NCBI GenBank assembly: GCA_035632315.1
Contig: DASQGZ010000049.1
Coordinates: forward strand, 1 to 64,000
Direction of reading: 5' to 3'
DNA: 64,000 bases
Source of the DNA: JAFDZW01 sp035632315
GTDB taxonomy: Bacteria > Bacteroidota > Ignavibacteria > Palsa-1295
The position numbers were made by a program, and so were the translations under genes. This document shows, in pieces, positions 26,716 to 34,303 of the stretch; position 1 is the stretch's first letter, and every line of letters begins with the position of its first letter. The notes under the pieces were generated by a model. The model worked only from the letters and a program-made list of their open reading frames with translations, had not been told where the DNA came from and made no database searches.

Positions 26716-28326
26716 TCACAAAACCGTGTTTTTCTTCGCCAGTTTCGGATTCGCTTTCGGATAATCGGTCGTATAATGCAATCCTCTGCTCTCTTTACGG
26801 GCAAGCGCCGAACGGATCACGAGCTGCGCGGTCATTGCCATATTGCGAAGTTCGAGCAGTGGCACAGTTACCTTCGTTTTACGATAATACTGCTCGATCT
26901 CGCGCACAATAAGATCAACCCGCCGCTTTGCACGCTCAAGACGATATGTCGAACGAACAATGCCGACGTAATCCCACATCAACTGCTGGACTTCGCGCTT
27001 ATCGTGCTCGATAACAACCCATTCTTCAGCATTTTCGGTGCCGGAATCGTCCCATTCTTTTAACTTCACATTCTCGGTTCTTTTTTCTGTTCTCAAAGAT
27101 GCTAAAAGATCGTCAGCGGCTCGCTTCGAAAAAACAAGCGATGCCAGCAGCGAATTACTCGCCAGCCGGTTCGCTCCGTGAACACCTGTCATCGAAACTT
27201 CGCCGCAGGCATAGAGCCGGTTGATATTTGTTCGCCCATTGAGATTGGTCATTACTCCGCCGCAGCCGAAATGCGCCGCCGGCACGACCGGGATCGGCTT
27301 TTTCGTAATATCGAGCCCTGTCTTTTTGCAATGGGCGTAGATATTCGGAAATTCGTCTTTTATTTTTTTTGCCGGAAGATGTGAAAGATCGAGCAGCACA
27401 AAATCATCCCCGTGTTTTTTGAGTTCGGCATCGATCGCACGGGCAACGATATCGCGCGGCGCAAGCTCCATCCGTTGTTTATCATAATGCTTCATAAACC
27501 GCTCGCCTTTTTTATTTCGCAGGATGCCCCCGGCGCCGCGAACAGCTTCCGAAATTAAGAACGCTTTACCCTCGCTATTATTAAAGAGCGCCGTCGGATG
27601 AAATTGGATAAATTCCATATTGGCAATGCTCGCGCCGGCGCGGTATGCCATTGCAACGCCGTCGCCGGTTGCGATCGACGGGTTGGTCGTATGTAAATAA
27701 ATATGCCCGCAGCCGCCGGTCGCAAGCATGACTGCTTTGCGAGCATAGAGAATCTCGACAGTCCCCGATGCTTCGGCAAGCACATACGCGCCATAACAGC
27801 TTATCGAATCGTCGCCGCCGGTTTGTTTATCTATCCGTGAGTGGTCCGTCAGCAGTTCGACTGCATAATGATCTTCGAGCAGTGTGATATTTTTCTTTTT
27901 AGCGATCGCCGCAAGTAGCGATCGTTCTACTTCTTTGCCCGTTAGATCTTTTGCGTGAACGATCCGATGGATCGAATGCCCGCCTTCTTTGCCAAGATCA
28001 AGATCGCCCGTGCGAGAACGAGTGAAGCGAGCGCCAATTTCAATAAGATCGCGAATTCGCTCAGGTCCTTCATACACAAGCGTCTTGACTGCCTCTTCGT
28101 TACAAAGGCCTGCGCCGGCAACAAGCGTATCGCGGATATGCGATTCGAACGAATCGTGCTCGTTCATCACCGAAGCGATGCCTCCCTGCGCGTAGTTCGT
28201 GTTCGATTCGGAACGCTCTTTTTTGGTAACGATGGTAATATGCAGATCGGAGCGTTCGGCAAGCTGTAAGGCAAAGAACGTTCCGGCAGAACCGGAGCCA
28301 AGGATCAAGACATCGGTAATTTTCAC
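26716..28326 (-). CDS. nadB: L-aspartate oxidase
   Basis: FAD enzyme converting aspartate to iminoaspartate, the first step of de novo NAD synthesis. The dinucleotide-binding LILGSGSAGTFFALQLAE is at the N-terminus. NYAQGGIASVM, GGHSIHRIVHAKDLTGKEVE, LATGGCGHIY, FIQFHPTAL, FLISEAVRGAGG and VSMTGVHGANRLASNSLLASLVFSKRA follow. About 536 residues. GTG 28326 (VKITDVLILG) is the start. An upstream in-frame ATG at 28383 would translate through the terminator hairpin at 28356-28385 and is rejected. Confidence 0.95.
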   Translation of the reverse strand: MKITDVLILGSGSAGTFFALQLAERSDLHITIVTKKERSESNTNYAQGGIASVMNEHDSFESHIRDTLVAGAGLCNEEAVKTLVYEGPERIRDLIEIGARFTRSRTGDLDLGKEGGHSIHRIVHAKDLTGKEVERSLLAAIAKKKNITLLEDHYAVELLTDHSRIDKQTGGDDSISCYGAYVLAEASGTVEILYARKAVMLATGGCGHIYLHTTNPSIATGDGVAMAYRAGASIANMEFIQFHPTALFNNSEGKAFLISEAVRGAGGILRNKKGERFMKHYDKQRMELAPRDIVARAIDAELKKHGDDFVLLDLSHLPAKKIKDEFPNIYAHCKKTGLDITKKPIPVVPAAHFGCGGVMTNLNGRTNINRLYACGEVSMTGVHGANRLASNSLLASLVFSKRAADDLLASLRTEKRTENVKLKEWDDSGTENAEEWVVIEHDKREVQQLMWDYVGIVRSTYRLERAKRRVDLIVREIEQYYRKTKVTVPLLELRNMAMTAQLVIRSALARKESRGLHYTTDYPKANPKLAKKNTVL

Positions 28327-28344
28327 GCGGCTACAAACAAACGA

Positions 28345-28385
28345 ATATAAAAACGAATGCCCCTCGATTTTCTCGAGGGGCATTG
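28345..28385 (-). terminator. Rho-independent terminator of the small barrel gene
   Basis: AATGCCCCTCGA and TCGAGGGGCATT form a perfect 12-bp stem with a 5-nt loop, followed on the minus strand by CGTTTTTATATT. It sits 27 nt after the stop of the gene at 28412-29107 and just before nadB. Confidence 0.88.
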
Positions 28386-28411
28386 CCCGTCAGATCTAAA
28401 TACAATTGAAA

Positions 28412-29107
28412 TTAGAAATGAACGACAAGATGCACATCGCCGGCACTGATACCGATCGTCGAAGCAGACGGATTGTCCGTCGTCGTTGACGTTCCAGCTG
28501 CAGTAACCGTCGTGCTCGAGGATAACGAGCTGAAGCCAAGCATGTACTCGCCGCCGACAGCGATACCTCTGGTGAAGTACCAATCGAAACCGGCAAGAAC
28601 ACCGATGCTAAATGCAGAGCCGCTTCCTTTGGTCTCGGAAGTCTGTCCGCCGGACGGAGTTTGTTTGAAATCACCGCTTGCTGAGGTATAACCGATCTGA
28701 GCGCCAAAATATGGCGAAGTCGAATAAACGGCATGCGTATGCATTTCAATGCCTGCAGCAATCCCCCAATTGGTCATTGTTGTTTTCCCAGCCTTTGCTT
28801 CATCGCCGCTGCTGGTTGTTGAAAACCCGAGCAACGCTCTGAGAGCCATATCATCAGACAAGTAATATTTGTATCCTGCGCCGTACACATCCACAGTCGT
28901 TGATGTTTCACCTGGGACAGTCAGGCTTGCAAGTTCAACAGCATTGACCCCAAGCGACGAAAGCCCGCCGAATGTGAATACCCACGCTGCCGAACCGGCT
29001 TTCGTATTAGGCCGAATGATGTTCTCTGTCTCCTGAGCACGAGTCACACCATATAAACCTACTATGACAAGCGCAATAACGAACGCTTTTGAAAAGAAAC
29101 GTGACAT
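28412..29107 (-). CDS. Small outer-membrane beta-barrel protein (OmpA/OmpW-like porin fold)
   Basis: 231 residues with signal peptide (FVIALVIVGLYGVTRAQ). Alternating Gly/aromatic strands follow (GGLSSLGVNAVELASL, YGAGYKYYLSDDMALRALLGFS, SPYFGAQIGYTSASG, IGVLAGFDWYFTRGIAVGGEYML). It ends in LVVHF, the C-terminal Phe needed for Bam-dependent insertion. An eight-stranded barrel is plausible. It is transcribed alone: an exact-consensus promoter (29167-29197), a good GGAGG ribosome site 7 nt before ATG, and its own terminator. This suggests strong regulated or constitutive expression. Confidence 0.85.
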   Translation of the reverse strand: MSRFFSKAFVIALVIVGLYGVTRAQETENIIRPNTKAGSAAWVFTFGGLSSLGVNAVELASLTVPGETSTTVDVYGAGYKYYLSDDMALRALLGFSTTSSGDEAKAGKTTMTNWGIAAGIEMHTHAVYSTSPYFGAQIGYTSASGDFKQTPSGGQTSETKGSGSAFSIGVLAGFDWYFTRGIAVGGEYMLGFSSLSSSTTVTAAGTSTTTDNPSASTIGISAGDVHLVVHF

Positions 29108-29166
29108 ATATTTTCCTCCAAGTTGTGTTTGTGAATGAAAAAATTTATGGGCAAAGTCTCATACTA

Positions 29167-29197
29167 CAAATATATTAAGAAATTGTTACGTATGCAA
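29167..29197 (-). promoter_or_regulatory. Consensus Bacteroidota promoter TTG-N20-TATATTTG
   Basis: On the minus strand, TTG (rc of 29195-29197), exactly 20 nt, then TATATTTG (rc of 29167-29174). Both elements match the Bacteroidota housekeeping consensus exactly. It gives a leader of about 50 nt to the small barrel gene. Confidence 0.82.
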
Positions 29198-29267
29198 GTA
29201 AAATTGAAATTTGTGGATAAACAGATTTCAACAAAACGGCAAAAATAATTTCAAACAGGCCACGTCG

Positions 29268-29951
29268 CTACTCGGAATCATTTTCTTCTGTACGCAGCGG
29301 CTGCTCTGGGAGTGGATTTTGAGCTAACATATTGATGATACCGATGATTTTCTCGCAACTTGCTAAAAAAAATTCCATGCTCGAATTGTTGTCGATCACA
29401 ATATCGCACAGTTCTTCTATCTCGGGAGAATAATCCTGTTCATTGAGCCGGGTCTTGAGGTCATCCTCCTGAAATTTCTTGCTCTCGCGATTTCGGGCAA
29501 TAATATTTTCATCGGTCGAACTGATGATAACCATCAGATCGAACTGCGTGTCGTATCCCGTTTGAATGAAGAGCGCGGATTCGGCCGCGATGACGCTGCC
29601 GGCTGGCGCCTGCTGAAATTTCGACTCCATCGTATGCATCACCGCCGGATGAACGACATCTTGAACAGAGCGCCGCACATCTTCATCGGAAAAGATCTTT
29701 TCAGCGATAAATTTTTTATTTAACGACGATCCGTTGTATGCGTCATCACCAAGAATAGATATCAGCGCTTCGCGAATGCCGGGATCGGAAGACATTACTT
29801 CTTTTGCCAGCTCATCGGTATCGATCACAGAAATTCCATGAGAGCGGCACATAGCTGAAAACGTTGTCTTACCGCTCGAGATCTTGCCGGTAATACCAAG
29901 TCGGAATGCGCGAGGTTGAAGAAGTGGGGACGGTGTGTCGGAATGCAACAT
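29268..29951 (-). CDS. coaE: Dephospho-CoA kinase
   Basis: Phosphorylates the 3'-OH of dephospho-CoA, the last step of coenzyme A synthesis. 227 residues; P-loop GITGKISSGKTT, then DTDELAKEVM and VVHPAVM. ESALFIQTGYDTQFDLMVIISS is the lid/Walker B-like region. An extra acidic tail (EEN-DSE) follows the kinase core. The gene is downstream of, and on the same strand as, the candidate structured RNA, separated by a heptad array, so read-through is possible. Confidence 0.93.
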   Translation of the reverse strand: MLHSDTPSPLLQPRAFRLGITGKISSGKTTFSAMCRSHGISVIDTDELAKEVMSSDPGIREALISILGDDAYNGSSLNKKFIAEKIFSDEDVRRSVQDVVHPAVMHTMESKFQQAPAGSVIAAESALFIQTGYDTQFDLMVIISSTDENIIARNRESKKFQEDDLKTRLNEQDYSPEIEELCDIVIDNNSSMEFFLASCEKIIGIINMLAQNPLPEQPLRTEENDSE

Positions 29952-29952
29952 G

Positions 29953-29990
29953 CAATTTTACATTTTACATTTTACATTTTACATTCTCTC
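29953..29990. repeat. 7-bp tandem array (ATTTTAC words)
   Basis: Four perfect ATTTTAC units followed by ATTCTCT, between the coaE start and the 3' end of the structured RNA. This is the most regular heptad array in the window. Confidence 0.85.
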
Positions 29991-29999
29991 TGCGACGCA

Positions 30000-30417
30000 T
30001 TCCCAAAGGCTCTTACCGAAGGCGGCGGCTGACACAGAGGACTCAGGTTCTGCCCGTACGTCAGAAAGTCGAAGGTGTACTCTCGTAAGAGTACGCGGAC
30101 GACAAGGCGCGCGAACCGAACACTGCTCGCGATCGCTCGCGAGAACAAGGGCTAAAAGAACCGATGCCCTAATACATGCGGGCGTCTGCATTTGTTACCG
30201 TTTACTTCCACTGTCCCGCATCCGGCGGAATATATTTTGCAATATATTCGGCGCGTTCTATTGGAGTTCCGATTATTCTTTTTCAAGAATATCCGGTGAG
30301 GCCTGTAATTGGTACAAATCGGATCAGTCGCCCATAGTCTCTATTTGTAAGGTTCTTTTTGGCGTTGCTGACCTCTGGTGCCATCACCGCCTGAACCTTC
30401 GGTAAGAGCCTCGGGAA
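30000..30417 (-). ncRNA. Candidate large structured noncoding RNA, family not recognised
   Basis: No convincing gene occupies this 418-nt block. Its ends pair: GGCTCTTACCGAAGG (30008-30022) is the exact complement of 30396-30410. Beyond a small internal loop, TTCCC (30000-30004) pairs with GGGAA (30413-30417). Inside are four strong hairpins whose loops, read on the minus strand, are stable tetraloops: UACG (30077-30094), GCGA (30126-30143), GCAA (30228-30249) and GAAA (30275-30290). On the plus strand the same loops are CGUA, UCGC, UUGC and UUUC, so the minus strand is the likely RNA. A -7 box TATATTTG lies 14 nt upstream. I see no RNase P core (GAGGAAAGUCC), no tmRNA acceptor or tag, and no SRP loop. 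A miniature transposon with terminal repeats is the main alternative. Confidence 0.7.
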
Positions 30418-30430
30418 ATTTTTCTCTCTG

Positions 30431-30438
30431 CAAATATA
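30431..30438 (-). promoter_or_regulatory. -7 box TATATTTG before the candidate RNA
   Basis: Exact TAnnTTTG on the minus strand. Initiation 6-7 nt downstream (about 30424) would place the 5' end just before the closing helix of the structured RNA at 30417. There is no TTG at the -33 spacing. Confidence 0.5.
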
Positions 30439-30462
30439 ACACCAATTTGCTGTTCGGTGTTC

Positions 30463-30523
30463 GAGAAGTTGGTGGTTGGTGCTGGGGGATTAGGTGTTAG
30501 GTGTTAGGGATTAGGGGTTGGGG
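30463..30523. repeat. 7-bp tandem array (TGTTAGG/GATTAGG words)
   Basis: Heptads GATTAGG, TGTTAGG, TGTTAGG, GATTAGG, GGTTGGG, preceded by less regular GTTGGTG units. The array directly abuts the GTCATTGCGAG element. Confidence 0.75.
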
Positions 30524-30621
30524 TTTGTCATTGCGAGGACTGCGCAATATAAGATTTCCATATACACAACTATTTCTGCGCAGTCAGGGGATTGCTTCGG
30601 CTTTCGCCTCGCAATGACAAA
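30524..30621. repeat. GTCATTGCGAG palindromic element, copy A
   Basis: 98 bp bounded by a perfect 15-bp inverted repeat TTTGTCATTGCGAGG / CCTCGCAATGACAAA, with an inner inverted pair GACTGCGCA / TGCGCAGTC. Related copies lie at 34163-34274 and 63821-63927. The remaining spacer to 30766 shows no gene. Confidence 0.85.
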
Positions 30622-30766
30622 TGTAGAAACTCCACCCCTTATTGCGCCTTTTCTCTATTTCAAAGATGTAACATTCCGAAACAGCCGCCGTAGCCCAAAG
30701 TTATAGTGTGGGGTAACCCACGCATAGGGCACGTATTTTTCGTATTTTGCAGAAGGAAGCAGGGAT

Positions 30767-31792
30767 TTGAACGGCATTCGAGAGTATCTTCTGACCCACA
30801 AGAAGCAAGCCGCAGCAGTTGCCTGTATTGCTGCCTTTGCTGGCACGGCATACGCAGCGATGACGATCTTTCAACGTCCCGTTAGTCGTGATGGACGGGA
30901 AACCCGTATGAACGTGATCCTGAAGGTCCCGTATGGATCAGTTACCGTTTCCGGCGGTTGTCCGCAAGATAAGGCGGCGCTTATTCAGACAGAAGTTGAC
31001 GACCCCGACGACCAGCCGTCAATGGTTGCAAGATATTTTTATAATCCGATCGGCACGATCGGTACGCTCCGAATCACTCTTGGGTCTGATGAAGGAATGG
31101 TCCAGCGCCCGAAAGAACTGGCACTCGGCACGTGGGCGAACTCAGGATTTCATTTGGCAAGCGCAGGCGCGATCGAGACTGACGGCGGCACGATCCGCGC
31201 ACAGAATATCCGCGAAAACCTTACTCCCGCACCTGCACCTGTCACCGATAATAATATTTCAAGAATTCTTCTGAATCAGACGATCCCCCTTTCTATTTAC
31301 AGCGAATTCGGATTTGGCGAGTCGTTGCTGGATATGACGGGGCTATCGGTGATGAATGCCAACATCCAATCGAGCGCGTCAAAAGCGCATATCGTATCAC
31401 GGTCTCCGAATCCTGTCGGGATGGAATCTTGTACGATCAATGCCGGCGTCGGGGAGTGCATTGTTGACGGCATTTGTAATTTTAACTGTAAAACATTTTC
31501 ATTCTCAGGCGGTATCGGGTATTGCGAACTGCATTTCACCGGCAATCTGCAGAAAGATCTTTCAGCTAATGTTGAGGTCGGCTGCGGCAAAGTAGTAATG
31601 AACATTCCGCCGACTGCCGGGCGCGTCCAGGTTTTTTACGAGGATAATCTCTTTAGTTCGTTCTCCTCACAGGGGCTGAATAAACGCCGAGAGGGTTATT
31701 ATACCAGTGCCGGATTCGACCAGTCGTACGCTCCGGTTCTGACGCTCCGCCTTTCAAGCGGTGTCGGGAAGATGGTTGTCAACTACAAGTGA
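30767..31792 (+). CDS. Membrane-anchored DUF4097/DUF2154-like (toastrack) protein
   Basis: 341 residues. N-terminal basic stretch and one hydrophobic segment (AAAVACIAAFAGTAYAAMTIF), then a beta-solenoid-like domain. The C-terminal half has the pattern GVGECIVDGICN, GGIGYCELHFTGNLQKDLSANVEVGCGKVVMNIP and LSSGVGKMVVNY, typical of DUF4097/LiaF-C toastrack repeats. Such domains occur in envelope-stress proteins; a function is not assignable here. The start is TTG at 30767, with GGAAG about 10 nt upstream. Confidence 0.7.
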   Translation: MNGIREYLLTHKKQAAAVACIAAFAGTAYAAMTIFQRPVSRDGRETRMNVILKVPYGSVTVSGGCPQDKAALIQTEVDDPDDQPSMVARYFYNPIGTIGTLRITLGSDEGMVQRPKELALGTWANSGFHLASAGAIETDGGTIRAQNIRENLTPAPAPVTDNNISRILLNQTIPLSIYSEFGFGESLLDMTGLSVMNANIQSSASKAHIVSRSPNPVGMESCTINAGVGECIVDGICNFNCKTFSFSGGIGYCELHFTGNLQKDLSANVEVGCGKVVMNIPPTAGRVQVFYEDNLFSSFSSQGLNKRREGYYTSAGFDQSYAPVLTLRLSSGVGKMVVNYK

Positions 31793-31793
31793 G

Positions 31794-31830
31794 AATTTTG
31801 AATGTTGAGTTTTGAGTTTTGAATTAGAAT
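31794..31830. repeat. 7-bp tandem array (TTTTGAG words)
   Basis: Heptads TTTTGAA, TGTTGAG, TTTTGAG, TTTTGAA, TTAGAAT directly after the stop of the toastrack gene. Two CACCCAA heptads follow at about 31866. Confidence 0.75.
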
Positions 31831-31951
31831 AAATTTTCCTCCGTACCTTATTAGTCTTTCTTCACCCAACACCCAACCCCATATCAGAACTCACAACCCG
31901 AAATCATCGTTATACGCCCGCGCTGATGGTACACTTTACCGCTCGGCGAGG

Positions 31952-32023
31952 GAGCCCGTAGCTCAGTGGTAGAGCATCTGACTTTTAATCAGAGGGTCGT
32001 CGGTTCGATACCGCCCGGGCTCA
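31952..32023 (+). tRNA. tRNA-Lys (anticodon TTT)
   Basis: 72 nt. Acceptor stem GAGCCCG pairs with CGGGCTC, discriminator A. D arm GCTCAGTGGTAGAGC. Anticodon arm TCTGA-CTTTTAA-TCAGA gives TTT. T arm CGGTTCGATACCG. CCA is not encoded. Confidence 0.96.
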
Positions 32024-32068
32024 CGTGATTTTATTTTTGTGTTAACTAAATCAATTCATTCTACAACT

Positions 32069-32722
32069 ATGAAAAAGCAATTTACTGTTTTTTCGATACT
32101 GTTTGTGTTTGCTCTGAGCTTCGTAGTCTCCAGCTGCGGCTCGAAACTTGACGAGGCGCTTGTCACGGATTTTAATGCCAAGAAAGCCGATGCACAGAAA
32201 CTGCTGACCTCGATGGCCGATAATACCAAAATGATGCTTGCCGATCATGCCACTTGGAAAGCGAAACTCGATTCCGAAAAGGCAGCCGACCCGGATGATG
32301 CGGCGAAAGTCGATGCCTTAGAAGCCGAGATGCAGAAGCACGAAGACATGTGCAAAACTTCCGGCAAAGCTATGCAGGACAGCCTCAATGCATACATTGC
32401 AATGAACCCGACGACCAACGATGGGCTTAAGGCCGCATCGGCAGGGCTTGCAGCGCAGCTTGCCGCGTGCAACAGCGGGTGCAATATGATGATGGATGCG
32501 CACAAGAAACTTGGCTCAGATATCACTGCATTCCTCGGCGGCGAAGCAGCCGAAGCAGCCGCGGGCGGTGAATCAGCCGAAGCGCATGGTGGTATGTCAC
32601 ATGCAAAAGCAGCCCCTGCAGCAGCAGCCGCTCCGGCAGCCGCAGCACCAACAGCGAACGAAAACCCCAACGCTCCGAAAGTAATGAAAAAAAGCGGCGG
32701 CGGTGCTGTGATCAAGCAATAA
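32069..32722 (+). CDS. Small lipoprotein with Ala/Pro-rich tail
   Basis: 217 residues. Lipoprotein signal MKKQFTVFSILFVFALSFVV with Cys in VSSCGS. A helical coiled-coil-like domain follows (about 25-150) with DPDDAAKVDALEAEMQKHEDM, and then a low-complexity tail AAPAAAAAPAAAAP. No named family. ATG 32069 is the start; GTG 32039 only adds a non-hydrophobic leader. It lies 46 nt after tRNA-Lys and ends at a shared terminator. Confidence 0.75.
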   Translation: MKKQFTVFSILFVFALSFVVSSCGSKLDEALVTDFNAKKADAQKLLTSMADNTKMMLADHATWKAKLDSEKAADPDDAAKVDALEAEMQKHEDMCKTSGKAMQDSLNAYIAMNPTTNDGLKAASAGLAAQLAACNSGCNMMMDAHKKLGSDITAFLGGEAAEAAAGGESAEAHGGMSHAKAAPAAAAAPAAAAPTANENPNAPKVMKKSGGGAVIKQ

Positions 32723-32740
32723 CGATTTGCAGATCGTAAT

Positions 32741-32772
32741 AAAAAAAGGCGGGTTCAACCCGCCTTTTTTGT
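32741..32772. terminator. Bidirectional rho-independent terminator
   Basis: AAAAAAAGGCGGGTT and AACCCGCCTTTTTT form a near-perfect stem with A- and T-tracts on both sides. It lies between the convergent lipoprotein gene and murA and can serve both. Confidence 0.9.
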
Positions 32773-32781
32773 TATATCAAT

Positions 32782-34095
32782 TTATGCTTTTACCCGCTCG
32801 ATCGCTACGCCCAACCCTTGCAGCTTTCCTTGAATATTCTCATACCCGCGCTCGACGTGGTAAATACCCGTAATCGTGCTTGTGCCCTCGGCGATGGCGG
32901 CGGCAATGAGATAGACAAAACCTGCGCGAAGATCGGGGATGATAATATCTGCGCCTTTTAATTTTGTCGGACCGAAGATCACTGCCGAATGCGGATATGC
33001 CATCGTCGTGAAGCGGCATTCCGCTCCGCCGAGGCAGGAATTATATAATTCAATGTGCGCGCCCATTTTGCGCAGCTCTTTCACGTACCCAAAACGATTT
33101 TCATAGACCGTCTCGTGTACCACCGAAAGCCCGTCGGCTTGCGTCATCATCAATACCCACGGCTGCTGCCAATCGGTCATAAACCCCGGATGCACGCCTG
33201 TCTCGATCGCAAGCGGATGCAGTTTGCCGGTATAAAAGAATTTAATGCCGTCATTCGATATTTCGAAATCCCCGCCGGCGCGGCGAAGAGAATTCAAGAA
33301 CGTCAGCATCGCCGATTGATCGGCGTCCTCGACGAACACTTCCCCTTTCGATGCGACAGCCGCACATGCGAACGATGCCGCTTCGATCCTATCGGGTATC
33401 ACGCGATGCGTCGCACCGTGCAACCGCTCGACGCCTTCGATGACAATGCGGCGGTTCGTCTCCATCGAAATGATGGCGCCCATTTTCTGCAAAAATTTTA
33501 TCAGCTCGACGATCTCAGGCTCGACGGCTGCATTATCGATGATCGTCGTGCCCTTGGCAAGTGTCCCTGCGATCAGAATGTTTTCCGTTGCACCGACGCT
33601 CGGGAATTTCAATTCAATGTGTTCGCCGTGCAGCGAATCGGCATGACAATGATAGTGCGAATTTTTGTGCTCAATATGAGCGCCCATTTGCCGCAGCGCC
33701 ATAATATGAAAATCCACCGGCCGCGCGCCGATGTCGTCGCCGCCCGGGATTGACACGGTCGCAGAACCCGTGCGATGAAGCAACGGACCCATCATCAAGA
33801 TCGGGATTCTGTTCAGTAATGCAAATCGCTCCGGCACTTCCGATGTGGAAAATTTCGGCGTCGAAATTCTGACGGTGCCGTTCGCATCAGGCGACGTCTT
33901 CACGCTCGTGCCGAGCGAGGTGACGATGTCGGTCGTGATCTCGGTCTCTCCTAAGGAGAGCGGCGCATTCGAGAGTACGCTTTCTTTTTCAGAAAGCGTC
34001 GATGCCACCATTAGTTTGGAGATCAGGTTCTTCGTGCCGCTGACGCGGACAGTCCCGTGCAGCGGCTTGCCGCCTTCAATGCGAAATGCGTTCAT
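32782..34095 (-). CDS. murA: UDP-N-acetylglucosamine 1-carboxyvinyltransferase with Asp at the fosfomycin site
   Basis: First committed step of peptidoglycan synthesis: adds enolpyruvate from PEP to UDP-GlcNAc. 437 residues, two inside-out alpha/beta barrels. Lys22-Asn23 are in SGTKNLISK, the active loop is PGGDDIGARPVDFH, and the C-terminal DLRAGFVYLIAA carries the usual Asp-Leu-Arg-Ala-Gly. At the position of the E. coli catalytic-loop Cys115 this protein has Asp120 (codon 33736-33738). The same natural change in MurA of Mycobacterium tuberculosis and Chlamydia makes the enzyme insensitive to fosfomycin. Confidence 0.96.
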   Translation of the reverse strand: MNAFRIEGGKPLHGTVRVSGTKNLISKLMVASTLSEKESVLSNAPLSLGETEITTDIVTSLGTSVKTSPDANGTVRISTPKFSTSEVPERFALLNRIPILMMGPLLHRTGSATVSIPGGDDIGARPVDFHIMALRQMGAHIEHKNSHYHCHADSLHGEHIELKFPSVGATENILIAGTLAKGTTIIDNAAVEPEIVELIKFLQKMGAIISMETNRRIVIEGVERLHGATHRVIPDRIEAASFACAAVASKGEVFVEDADQSAMLTFLNSLRRAGGDFEISNDGIKFFYTGKLHPLAIETGVHPGFMTDWQQPWVLMMTQADGLSVVHETVYENRFGYVKELRKMGAHIELYNSCLGGAECRFTTMAYPHSAVIFGPTKLKGADIIIPDLRAGFVYLIAAAIAEGTSTITGIYHVERGYENIQGKLQGLGVAIERVKA

Positions 34096-34162
34096 CGGTA
34101 GAAATTTCTTAATACGAAAATACTACTGAAAATCAATTCTAATGACGAATGGCCGAACAATG

Positions 34163-34274
34163 ATGTCATCGCGAGGAGGACTTTAGTCCGACGTGGCGAT
34201 CTAAAATCTGACGGACGTATGCACGCTCGACATTTTAGATTGCTTCGCTTCACTTCGTTACGCTCGCAATGACA
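34163..34274. repeat. GTCATTGCGAG palindromic element, copy B
   Basis: Starts TGTCATCGCGAGG and ends CTCGCAATGACA. Inner arms ATCTAAAAT and ATTTTAGAT are inverted. It lies between murA and the propeller gene. Confidence 0.82.
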
Positions 34275-34303
34275 CCCTGTCGACGCGAAGATCAATAGAG
34301 TTT

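Noticed and set aside
28327..28383. Longer NadB start at 28383
   Set aside because: It would include the terminator hairpin of the preceding gene; the nucleotide-binding motif begins right after GTG 28326.
29953..29990. CRISPR-like array
   Set aside because: Units are only 7 bp with no spacers; no cas genes in the window.
29935..30405. Open frames on both strands across 29935-30405
   Set aside because: They run through the paired arms and tetraloop hairpins, have no ribosome site and no recognisable composition, and are explained by the structured RNA.
30008..30410. Miniature inverted-repeat transposon reading of the same block
   Set aside because: The terminal pairing continues past the would-be ends into the flanks with an internal loop, there is no clear target duplication, and the loops are strand-biased to stable tetraloops. 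Not fully excluded.
30000..30417. Identification of the structured RNA as RNase P RNA, tmRNA or SRP RNA
   Set aside because: I looked for GAGGAAAGUCC and ACAGAA-GGCUUA (RNase P), a tRNA-like end and an ALAA tag (tmRNA), and GGAAGGAAGCAG (SRP) and found none on either strand.
33055..33753. 232-codon frame antisense to murA
   Set aside because: Shadow of the murA frame; the product has no domain and MurA is unambiguous.
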